Shown: one piece after another, positions 7,647-15,581 of the stretch
Numbering within the stretch: the first letter of the stretch is position 1
Layout: every line of letters starts with the position of its first letter
Assembly: GCA_019689955.1 (NCBI GenBank)
Contig: JADGGM010000009.1
Span: 1 to 15,581, forward strand
Length of the DNA stretch: 15,581 nucleotides
Reading direction: 5' to 3'
Source: Gemmatimonadaceae bacterium
Lineage (GTDB): Bacteria > Gemmatimonadota > Gemmatimonadetes > Gemmatimonadales > Gemmatimonadaceae
Made by a program: the position numbers and the translations under genes
Notes under the pieces: generated by a model
What the model was told of the DNA's origin: nothing
The model's database searches: none
The model's input: only the letters and a program-made list of their open reading frames with translations

Positions 7647-8840
7647 TCACGTGGTCGGCGGTGAGAACGCCGGCCCCTTGTCGTCGATCCAGCTCCGGTG
7701 GTACGCCGGATCTTCGTACGGGAGCGCCGCCTTCGCCACACGCAACGGACGGAAGCTGTCCATCATCACGGCCAGCTCGTTCGTCGCCTTCGCGCCAATC
7801 GACGCCTCTGTGCGCCCCGGGTGCGGCCCGTGCGGGATCCCGTCCGGGTGGTGCGTGATGCTCCCGAACTCGATCCCCTTGCGGCTCATGAACTCGCTCG
7901 ACGCGTAGTACAGCACCTCGTCCGAGTCCACGTTGCTGTGGTGATACGGCGCCGGCACCGCGTCCTCGCCGAAGTCGTACGGACGCGGGCAGAACGAGCA
8001 GATCACGAAGCCGTCCCCCTGGAACGTCTGGTGCACCGGCGGCGGCTGGTGATAGCGCCCGACGATCGGCTCGAAGTCGTGGATGTTGAACGCCCACGGG
8101 TAGAAGTAGCCGTCCCACCCGACCACGTCGAACGGATGGTGGTCGAGGATGACCTCCGTGATCCGGTCGTACTGCTTGACGAGAATCGGGAAGTCGCCGC
8201 GCTCCTCGTGCGTGCGGAGCTCCGTGGGGCGGCGGATGTCGCGCTCCGAGAACGGGGCCCCCTCGATGAGCTGGCCGAACTCGTTCCGGTAGCGCTTGGG
8301 CCAGCGGACGTGCCCGCGGCTCTCGAAGATGAGGAGCTTCGCCGGATCGGCCTTGGGGTCGAAGCGGTAGCGGTGGAGGATCCCGCGGTGGATCACGAGG
8401 TAGTCCCCCTCCCGGAACGGGAGGTCGCCGAACGGCGACTCCAGCACCCCGCCCCCCTTGCTCACGTACACCACTTCGTCCGCCTGGGCGTTGCGGTACG
8501 CGTGCTCGTCCTCGCGATCCGGCTCGACGTAGAGCATCGCGATGTCCTGATTGAAGAGGAGCGGGATGCGGTCGAGCGTCGGGCTCCCGCCGCGCTTCAC
8601 CTGCGAGGTGCGGAAGTGGCGGTGGCGGAGCGTCTGGTCCTCATCGGCTTCGATGACCATGGGACGGATGCACTGCACCGAGCGCACCGCGGTGGGTGGG
8701 TACACGTGATAGAGGAGCGACGAGGTCCCGGTGAACCCTTCGTGCCCCATGAGCTGCTCGGAGTACAGCCCGCCATCCGGCTTGCGGAAGGCCATGTGGC
8801 GCTTCCGCGGGATGCGGCCGAGCGTGTGATAGATGGGCAT
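7647..8840 (-). CDS. hmgA: Homogentisate 1,2-dioxygenase (short bacterial form)
   Basis: Fe(II) ring-cleaving dioxygenase that opens homogentisate to maleylacetoacetate. 397 residues, shorter than the roughly 430-445 of the canonical mammalian or Pseudomonas enzyme. A cupin core is visible: [32 protein letters not shown] and a later [16 protein letters not shown]. The metal site region reads [15 protein letters not shown] followed 36 residues later by IPHGPHPG. By position, H301 and H337 match the two histidines of the human enzyme (H335 and H371). The residue in the place of the human glutamate ligand E341 is D307, with E308 next to it. The gene begins with ATG 14 bases after the hppD stop and is followed by the ligase gene, so function is well supported by context. 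I remember the HSNVDSDE form from other short bacterial homologues. Confidence 0.92.
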   Translation of the reverse strand: MPIYHTLGRIPRKRHMAFRKPDGGLYSEQLMGHEGFTGTSSLLYHVYPPTAVRSVQCIRPMVIEADEDQTLRHRHFRTSQVKRGGSPTLDRIPLLFNQDIAMLYVEPDREDEHAYRNAQADEVVYVSKGGGVLESPFGDLPFREGDYLVIHRGILHRYRFDPKADPAKLLIFESRGHVRWPKRYRNEFGQLIEGAPFSERDIRRPTELRTHEERGDFPILVKQYDRITEVILDHHPFDVVGWDGYFYPWAFNIHDFEPIVGRYHQPPPVHQTFQGDGFVICSFCPRPYDFGEDAVPAPYHHSNVDSDEVLYYASSEFMSRKGIEFGSITHHPDGIPHGPHPGRTEASIGAKATNELAVMMDSFRPLRVAKAALPYEDPAYHRSWIDDKGPAFSPPTT

Positions 8841-8854
8841 GGTCGACCCGCCGT

Positions 8855-11029
<2,175 letters not shown>

Positions 11030-11031
11030 TC

Positions 11032-12429
11032 ATGACGACAGACCCGGCGCTCCTGGACCTCCGCACGCTCGTGCGCTCGGTCCACACCCGCACCCTCTCC
11101 CCCACCGAGATCGCCGACACCACCCTCCGCCGCATCGCGCGCCTCGAGCCCGAGCTGAACGCCTTCATCCGCCGCAGCGACACGGTCCGCGATGAGGCCC
11201 GGCGCGTCGAACGCATCCTCGGCCGCCGCACCGCGCGCACGCGCGATCCCCTCCCCCTCGCCGGCGTGCCCATCTCGATCAAGGACCTGATCCTCACGCG
11301 CAACGCCCCCACGACCGCGGGCTCGCGGACTTTCGGCGAAGGGCTCACTTCGACGCACGACGCCCCGGTCGTCGCGCGGCTCCGCCGGGCCGGGGCGGTG
11401 ATCGTCGGCAAGACGAACCTGCACGAGATCGCGATGGGCGTCACCACGGTGAACGAGCACTTCGGGGCGTCGCGCAATCCGTGGGACCGCACGCGCATCG
11501 CCGGGGGGTCGAGTGGCGGGTCCGCGGTGGCGGTGGCGGCGCGGATGGGCGCGGCGTCGATCGGGACGGACACGCGCGGTTCGATCCGCATCCCCGCGAG
11601 CTGCTGCGGGATCACCGGGCTCAAGCCCACGCGCGGGCTCGTCCCCACGGCGGACGTCATCCCGCTGAGCTGGACGCTCGACCACGTGGGGCCGATGACG
11701 CGCACCGTGGAGGACGCGGCGCTCCTGCTCGGCGTCCTCGCCGGCTCCACGCAGCGCGCGCGACGGTGGCTCGCGGCCGTCGATGCGCCGGTCCGCTCGC
11801 TCCGCGTGGGGCTCTCGCCGTACTACTTCACCGACGTCGACGCCGAGATCGAGCGCGCGGTGCGGGAGGCGATCGCGGTCATCGAGCGGCTCGCCGGTCC
11901 CGCGCGCCCGGTGGCGATCGAGGGGCTGGGCGAGGCGCAGCCCGCGTCGGCGGTGATCACCGGCGCGGAGGCGATCGCATACCACGACGCGCGGCTCCGG
12001 GCCAACCCCGAGGGGTTCGGCCCGCTCGTGCGCCAGCGCCTGGCGCGCGGGGCCGAGCTCACGGCGATGGCGCTCGTGCAGGCCGAGCGAGCGCGCGCGG
12101 CGCTCGGCGAGGGGTTCGCGCGGGCGTTCCGGGAGGTCGACGTGCTCGTCGCGCCGACTGTCGCCGCGCTCCCGCACCGGATCGGGGAGCACGCGGTGCG
12201 GATCAACGGGCGCGAGGCGAACACGCTCGACGCCTTCACGCGCCTCAACTCGCCGCAGAGCATGGCCGGGCTCCCTGCCCTCTCGATCCCCTGCGGGTTC
12301 TCCGCGAGCGGGCTCCCCATCGGCATGCAGCTCATCGCCGCGCACGGGCGCGACGACGTCGTGCTCGCCCTCGGCGCGGCGTACCAACGCGAGACCGACT
12401 GGCACCTCCGCCGGCCGCCGATCGACTGA
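11032..12429 (+). CDS. Amidase-signature family hydrolase (GatA-like amidase)
   Basis: 465 residues. Hydrolyses an amide (substrate unknown) by the Ser-cisSer-Lys mechanism. K84 lies in the VPISIKDLI motif, the cis-serine is S160 in AGGSSGGSA, and the nucleophile is S184 in GTDTRGSIRIPAS. The spacing (76 and 24 residues) fits the family. The usual DTGGS is DTRGS here, so R182 replaces a glycine beside the oxyanion hole; the catalytic serine is intact. The C-terminal FTRLNSPQSMAGLPALSIPCGF and GLPIGMQLIA are standard. ATG 11032 is preceded by GAGAGGG five bases upstream; an in-frame GTG at 11026 overlapping the lysR stop is possible. It is the only other gene of the lysR transcript. No GatB or GatC gene is adjacent, so a tRNA amidotransferase subunit is unlikely. 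Confidence 0.9.
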   Translation: MTTDPALLDLRTLVRSVHTRTLSPTEIADTTLRRIARLEPELNAFIRRSDTVRDEARRVERILGRRTARTRDPLPLAGVPISIKDLILTRNAPTTAGSRTFGEGLTSTHDAPVVARLRRAGAVIVGKTNLHEIAMGVTTVNEHFGASRNPWDRTRIAGGSSGGSAVAVAARMGAASIGTDTRGSIRIPASCCGITGLKPTRGLVPTADVIPLSWTLDHVGPMTRTVEDAALLLGVLAGSTQRARRWLAAVDAPVRSLRVGLSPYYFTDVDAEIERAVREAIAVIERLAGPARPVAIEGLGEAQPASAVITGAEAIAYHDARLRANPEGFGPLVRQRLARGAELTAMALVQAERARAALGEGFARAFREVDVLVAPTVAALPHRIGEHAVRINGREANTLDAFTRLNSPQSMAGLPALSIPCGFSASGLPIGMQLIAAHGRDDVVLALGAAYQRETDWHLRRPPID

Positions 12430-12433
12430 CAAT

Positions 12434-12491
12434 CCGGCCGGCGTACGCGCGCGTTCATCGTGCAACCGGCCGGCCGTCACGCGCCGGCCGG
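12434..12491. repeat. Three copies of the palindrome CCGGCCGG just after the amidase stop
   Basis: Copies lie at 12434-12441, 12466-12473 and 12484-12491; the third is part of a 10-bp palindrome GCCGGCCGGC (12483-12492). Each copy can self-pair or pair with either other copy, so alternative hairpins are possible in the 3' untranslated region of the lysR-amidase transcript. No T-run is present. Confidence 0.5.
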
Positions 12492-12554
12492 CTCTGCGCG
12501 CGCCGCGACGATGGCGCGCTCAGCATTCTCGCATACCCGCGCTCGCCCCGGCCG

Positions 12555-12578
12555 CGCTCCGCTGCACTGCGCGGAGCG
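12555..12578 (+). terminator. Strong hairpin without T-run, possible terminator of the lysR-amidase transcript
   Basis: A perfect 8-bp stem CGCTCCGC / GCGGAGCG closes an 8-base loop (12563-12570). It lies 126 bases after the amidase stop. The lack of a following T-run argues against a classical intrinsic terminator, although very GC-rich genomes often show such hairpins at transcript ends. Confidence 0.35.
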
Positions 12579-12615
12579 TGACGGCGACACAGCGGAACGG
12601 CCAGCGCATTGCAGC

Positions 12616-12629
12616 ACGACCGCGGTCGT
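12616..12629. promoter_or_regulatory. 14-bp perfect palindrome upstream of the CBS gene
   Basis: ACGACCGCGGTCGT is a perfect 14-bp palindrome lying 143 bases before the CBS-domain gene. Length and symmetry are compatible with a binding site for a dimeric regulator, but nothing in the window identifies that protein. Chance occurrence is not excluded at this base composition. Confidence 0.3.
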
Positions 12630-12772
12630 CGCCGCGCGTGTGCACGGCACGCGAGCCGCGTCCGCGAATGCCGGACAGCGGCTTCGCCATCCGCTGACAC
12701 CGCGGCCGCCCGGGATGCCGTACCGTGTGCACGTGCCAGCTTCATCACGACCGTCCCAGCACGGGAGGACTT

Positions 12773-13222
12773 ATGAAAGCCAAGGAGATCATGACGCCCG
12801 ACCCGGTGACCGTGACCCCGAGCGACACCATCGCTCGCGCAGCAGAGCTCATGCAATCGTACGGCATCGGCATGGTCCCGGTGATCGACGGCGCGGCCAA
12901 GCAGCGCGTCGAGGGAGTCATCACGGACCGCGACATCACGGTTCGGTGCGTGGCCGAGCATCACGGGACCGACTGCCACGTCGCGGACCACATGACCAGT
13001 GCAAAGCTCGCCACGGTGCGCCCGGACGACGACATCAGCGCCGTGATGGACAAGATGGAGCGCGAGCAGGTCCGCCGCGTGCTGGTCGTCGATGAACGTG
13101 GGATGCTCGCCGGGGTCATCGCGCAGGCCGACCTGGCGACGAAGCTGGGCCCGAAGGAGCCGGCGCGCGTCGAGCACGTGCTGGAGCGCATCTCGGCGCC
13201 GCGCGGCATCCCCGTGGCGTAG
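12773..13222 (+). CDS. Two-CBS-domain protein
   Basis: 149 residues, consisting of a tandem pair of CBS domains that normally binds adenosine nucleotides such as AMP or ATP and senses energy state. CBS1 is about 1-60 (MKAKEIMTPDPVTVTPSDTI, then GIGMVPVID and GVITDRDIT). CBS2 is about 70-135 (HVADHMTSAKLATVRPDDDI, then VRRVLVVDERGMLAGVIAQADL). No catalytic or DNA-binding domain is attached, as in many small stand-alone stress-associated CBS proteins. The start is fixed by GGGAGGA (12763-12769) directly before ATG 12773. It precedes the hsp20 gene by 124 bases in the same direction, so it may be a separate transcript with a related stress role. Function beyond ligand sensing is unknown. Confidence 0.9.
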   Translation: MKAKEIMTPDPVTVTPSDTIARAAELMQSYGIGMVPVIDGAAKQRVEGVITDRDITVRCVAEHHGTDCHVADHMTSAKLATVRPDDDISAVMDKMEREQVRRVLVVDERGMLAGVIAQADLATKLGPKEPARVEHVLERISAPRGIPVA

Positions 13223-13333
13223 TCGTGCAGGTCGGACGAAGCCCGACGCGTCGCCTGAGATGTTCCGACAGACGGCGGGCTCGCGACGCCGCATCATGGT
13301 CGGTGCTTCACCACACGTGACTCATCTGTACAC

Positions 13334-13341
13334 GGAGGAGG
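13334..13341 (+). promoter_or_regulatory. Very strong ribosome binding site of the hsp20 gene
   Basis: GGAGGAGG ends five bases before ATG 13347. It fixes the start and predicts high translation, fitting a stress chaperone. No CIRCE-type inverted repeat (TTAGCACTC-N9-GAGTGCTAA) is present in the 124-base gap before the gene. Confidence 0.75.
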
Positions 13342-13346
13342 TCGTT

Positions 13347-13862
13347 ATGCCACGCACCAAACTCATCCGCCGCCAACCGGCCACGTTCACGCCGATGTTC
13401 CCGACGCCGTTCCTTTCCCGCACGCTCTCTCCGCTCACCGCGACCGCGGACGAGCTGCTGGCGCAGGCCGACGAGATGATGCGTGCAGCGTTCGGGACGC
13501 TCCCGATCGCCACGCGCGGTGAATGGTTCCCGGCGGTCAACGTGAGCGAGACGAAGGACGAGCTCACGATCACCGCCGAGCTCCCCGGGATGTCGGCGAA
13601 GGACATCTCGGTCGACTACACCGACGGCGTGCTCACGATCAAGGGGGAGAAGGAGCAGGAGACGACCAAGGAAGAGGAGGAACGGAGGTACTACATGTGG
13701 GAGCGCCGCTTCGGCTCGTTCCAGCGGTCGCTCCCCTTCCCCGGCGGGATCGCGGAGGACAAGATCTCCGCCGAGTTCAAGGATGGCGTGCTGACGGTGC
13801 ACCTGCCGAAGACCGAGGAGGTGAAGGCGACACCGCACGCGATCCCGATCACCGAGAAGTAG
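13347..13862 (+). CDS. Small heat shock protein, Hsp20/alpha-crystallin family
   Basis: 171 residues. ATP-independent holdase chaperone that forms oligomers and binds unfolding proteins in the cytosol. A variable N-terminal arm (1-58, with FPTPFLSRTLSPL) precedes the alpha-crystallin domain at about 60-157. Landmarks are WFPAVNVSETKDELTITAEL, the ELPGM turn, GVLTIKGEK, the RRFGSFQRSLPFP strand and AEFKDGVLTVHLPK with the conserved G-V-L signature. The C-terminal I-x-I motif is I166-P-I168, used for oligomer assembly. The archease gene starts seven bases after the stop, so this chaperone is probably co-expressed with the RNA-repair genes. Regulation by heat is expected for the family but no known heat-shock operator is seen. 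Confidence 0.95.
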   Translation: MPRTKLIRRQPATFTPMFPTPFLSRTLSPLTATADELLAQADEMMRAAFGTLPIATRGEWFPAVNVSETKDELTITAELPGMSAKDISVDYTDGVLTIKGEKEQETTKEEEERRYYMWERRFGSFQRSLPFPGGIAEDKISAEFKDGVLTVHLPKTEEVKATPHAIPITEK

Positions 13863-13869
13863 CGACGCC

Positions 13870-14289
13870 ATGCGCCCGCGGGCGGAGACCGTGGAGCACG
13901 TCGGCGAGTGGAAGGTCGCGCTCACGGCCGACTCGCTCGAGGAGCTGTTCGGCGAGGCCGCGCGCGTGATCGCGCGCGCCGTCGGCCCCACTGGCGCTCC
14001 GCCCGGGGCATGGGAGCGGGTCGCGCTCGCCGCGCGCGATCTGCCGACGCTGCTCGTCGACTGGACGAACGAGCTGCTCGGCCGATCGGAGGCGAACGCT
14101 CGGGCGTACGCGGAGGTGCGGAACGTGCGCATCCGCGTACGCCCGGACGGCGCCGCGGAGGTCTCCGCGATGGTGCGGGGCTCGCCGGTCGAGGAATGGC
14201 AGTCCCCGATCAAGGCGGCGACCTATCACGCGCCGACGGTCACGCGCGATGACGGCCGGTGGCGCGCCACGCTCCTGCTCGATGTCTGA
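13870..14289 (+). CDS. Archease (RtcB ligase activator)
   Basis: 139 residues, typical archease length. Archease promotes guanylylation and multiple turnover of the RNA ligase RtcB. Visible conserved parts are EHVGEWKV near the N-terminus, SLEELFGEAARVIA (22-35), LLVDWTNELLGRSE (61-74), PIKAATYHAPTV with K115 and H120 (113-124) and the C-terminal LLLDV with D138. The usual N-terminal HTAD metal-binding motif appears as H10-V-G-E13, so one acidic ligand may be Glu. The gene sits seven bases after hsp20 and eight bases before rtcB, and the partner gene confirms the identity. The Shine-Dalgarno is weak, suggesting coupling to hsp20 translation. Confidence 0.9.
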   Translation: MRPRAETVEHVGEWKVALTADSLEELFGEAARVIARAVGPTGAPPGAWERVALAARDLPTLLVDWTNELLGRSEANARAYAEVRNVRIRVRPDGAAEVSAMVRGSPVEEWQSPIKAATYHAPTVTRDDGRWRATLLLDV

Positions 14290-14297
14290 GGTGCACC

Positions 14298-15581
14298 ATG
14301 ACGTCCGGGCCACCAGGCACGACCATCGAGCGGGCGCCATCCCCGGCCGCGGCATCGCTCGTCCGGCGTGACCCGTACACGGCCGACATCCCGACGTCGT
14401 TCCGACCGGACATGCGCGTGCCGGCGCGCATCTATGCCGATGACGCGCTGCTCGCGGCGATCTGCGACGGGGAGGCGCTGACGCAGCTCGTGAACGTCAC
14501 GACGCTCCCCGGGATCGTGGGCTTCGCGTACGGGATGCCCGACATGCACGAGGGGTACGGCTTCCCCGTGGGCGGCGTCGCGGCGACGCTCCTCCCCGAC
14601 GGCGTGGTCTCGCCGGGGGGCGTGGGGTTCGACATCAACTGCGGCGTGCGCCTCCTCGCCACGCCGCTCACGCGCAGCGCGCTCGGCGACCGCCACACGA
14701 CGCTCACGCACGAGATCTCGCGCAGCATCCCGTCCGGCACCGGACGCGGAGGGCACTGGCGGCTTACCGACGCCGAGCTGGACCAGGTGCTCGCCGAGGG
14801 CGCGCGATTCGTCGTGCACGAGCGCGCGCTCGGCCTCGCGGACGACCTGCTGCACACCGAGTCGGGCGGGTGCCTCCCCGACGCGGAGCCGGGGACGGTG
14901 TCCGCGCGCGCCCGCGATCGCGGGCGCGGGCAGCTCGGGACGATCGGCGCGGGGAACCACTTCGTCGAGCTGCATCGCGTCGACAAGCTGTTCGACGACG
15001 ACGCCGCGCGCGCGTTCGGGCTCGCCGTCGACCAGATCACGGTGCTGATCCACACCGGGTCGCGAGGGTTGGGGCACCAGGTGTGCACGGACTACGTGCG
15101 CATGTTCGACGCCCGCCTCGCGTCCTTCGGCATCACGCTCCCCGACCGCCAGCTCTCCTGCGCGCCGGCCTCGTCGGATGTCGGGCTCGCCTATCTGCAC
15201 GCGATGGCCGCGGCGGCGAACTTCGCGTGGGCGAACCGCCAGACGATCGCGCACCGAGTGCGGGACGTCATCGTCCGCATGTTCCCCGAGGTCGCGCCCG
15301 AGCAGGTGCGCACGGTGTACGACGTCGCGCACAACATCGCCAAGCGCGAGCACCACGACGGGCGCTGGCTCTGCGTGCACCGGAAGGGGGCGACGCGCGC
15401 GTTCGGGCCCGGACACGAGGACGTGCCCGCGGACTATCAGCGAGTCGGACAGCCGGTGTTCATCCCCGGCAGCATGGGGACCGCGACATACGTGATGGCG
15501 GGGGTGGCGGAGGCGGCGGCCCGCGCCTTCGGGAGCGCGTGCCACGGCGCGGGGCGCACGTTGAGCCGGGGGGCGGCGAAG
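14298..15581 (+). CDS. rtcB: RNA-splicing ligase RtcB, 3'-truncated by window edge
   Basis: 428 codons are visible; the family is about 480 residues, so roughly the last 50 are outside. RtcB joins RNA ends carrying 2',3'-cyclic phosphate or 3'-phosphate to 5'-OH using GTP and Mn2+, in tRNA splicing or RNA repair. Metal ligands by comparison with the Pyrococcus enzyme are D112 and C115 (GVGFDINCGVR), H221 (GAGNHFVE), H252 (IHTGSRGLGHQ) and H345 (YDVAHNIAKREHH). The guanylylated histidine is H416 in CHGAGRTLSR. GSMGTATYVM is also standard. All ligands are present. Start ATG 14298 lies eight bases after the archease stop; MRVPARIYAD near residue 38 is where many homologues begin, so this one has a longer N-terminal lead. 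The frame continues to the final base of the window. Confidence 0.96.
   Translation, partial: MTSGPPGTTIERAPSPAAASLVRRDPYTADIPTSFRPDMRVPARIYADDALLAAICDGEALTQLVNVTTLPGIVGFAYGMPDMHEGYGFPVGGVAATLLPDGVVSPGGVGFDINCGVRLLATPLTRSALGDRHTTLTHEISRSIPSGTGRGGHWRLTDAELDQVLAEGARFVVHERALGLADDLLHTESGGCLPDAEPGTVSARARDRGRGQLGTIGAGNHFVELHRVDKLFDDDAARAFGLAVDQITVLIHTGSRGLGHQVCTDYVRMFDARLASFGITLPDRQLSCAPASSDVGLAYLHAMAAAANFAWANRQTIAHRVRDVIVRMFPEVAPEQVRTVYDVAHNIAKREHHDGRWLCVHRKGATRAFGPGHEDVPADYQRVGQPVFIPGSMGTATYVMAGVAEAAARAFGSACHGAGRTLSRGAAK

Larger units (their letters stand above)
12430..12772. other. Non-coding gap, 343 bases, rich in GC palindromes
   Basis: No frame here has gene-like composition; open frames on both strands merely run through high-GC sequence. 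The gap separates the end of the amidase gene from the CBS gene. It contains three copies of CCGGCCGG close to the amidase stop, a strong hairpin, a 14-bp palindrome, and the 9-bp direct repeat GTGTGCACG at 12638-12646 and 12725-12733. The promoter for the CBS gene must lie near its 3' end, but I cannot identify convincing -35 and -10 boxes. Confidence 0.6.

Noticed and set aside
5519..7858. 779-residue + strand open frame
   Set aside because: Complement of the ligase gene; composition dominated by R, H, A, D and P, with no motif.
12460..13095. 211-residue + strand frame covering the non-coding gap
   Set aside because: Low-complexity composition, and it runs out of frame into the CBS gene, whose own start and ribosome site are clear.
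12455..13297. 280-residue - strand frame over the CBS gene and gap
   Set aside because: Antisense shadow of the CBS-domain gene; no recognisable domain or ribosome site.
14226..15545. 439-residue - strand frame opposite rtcB
   Set aside because: Antisense to a gene with all catalytic residues of RtcB; composition is a high-GC shadow.

Overview
The window is a dense, high-GC (about 70% by eye) bacterial chromosomal segment. It has short or overlapping gene junctions, frequent GTG starts and strong purine-rich ribosome binding sites. I see no mobile elements, CRISPR array, tRNA or rRNA. Gene content and codon bias fit an aerobic soil-type bacterium. Protein style is compatible with Gemmatimonadota (for example Gemmatimonas/Gemmatirosa), but that is a guess from memory of family sequences and is not proven here.

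Region 1 (1-841, + strand) is the 3' part of a P-loop ATPase gene cut by the left edge. It converges on region 2, with a nested inverted repeat between the two stop codons.

Region 2 (900-9982, - strand) is a seven-gene tyrosine/homogentisate catabolic operon. Read in transcription order it is: hppD (4-hydroxyphenylpyruvate dioxygenase), hmgA (homogentisate 1,2-dioxygenase), an acetoacetate-CoA ligase gene, an uncharacterised conserved gene, a class I/II aminotransferase gene (probably for tyrosine or another aromatic amino acid), fahA (fumarylacetoacetase) and an AI-2E-family membrane permease gene. Together these would take tyrosine to fumarate and acetoacetyl-CoA. The one missing step is maleylacetoacetate isomerase (MaiA). 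The uncharacterised gene sits inside this operon and is the most interesting candidate for a new function. The last two junctions are 4-base GTGA overlaps, which suggests translational coupling.

Region 3 (9983-12429) holds an AT-rich divergent promoter/operator region. A LysR-type regulator on the + strand is followed, two bases after its stop, by an amidase-signature enzyme. The regulator is positioned to control the tyrosine operon.

Region 4 (12430-12772) is non-coding and rich in GC palindromes.

Region 5 (12773-15581, + strand) is a stress and RNA-repair group: a two-CBS-domain protein, then a tight hsp20 - archease - rtcB run. rtcB is cut by the right edge after 428 codons, but its guanylylation histidine is still inside the window.
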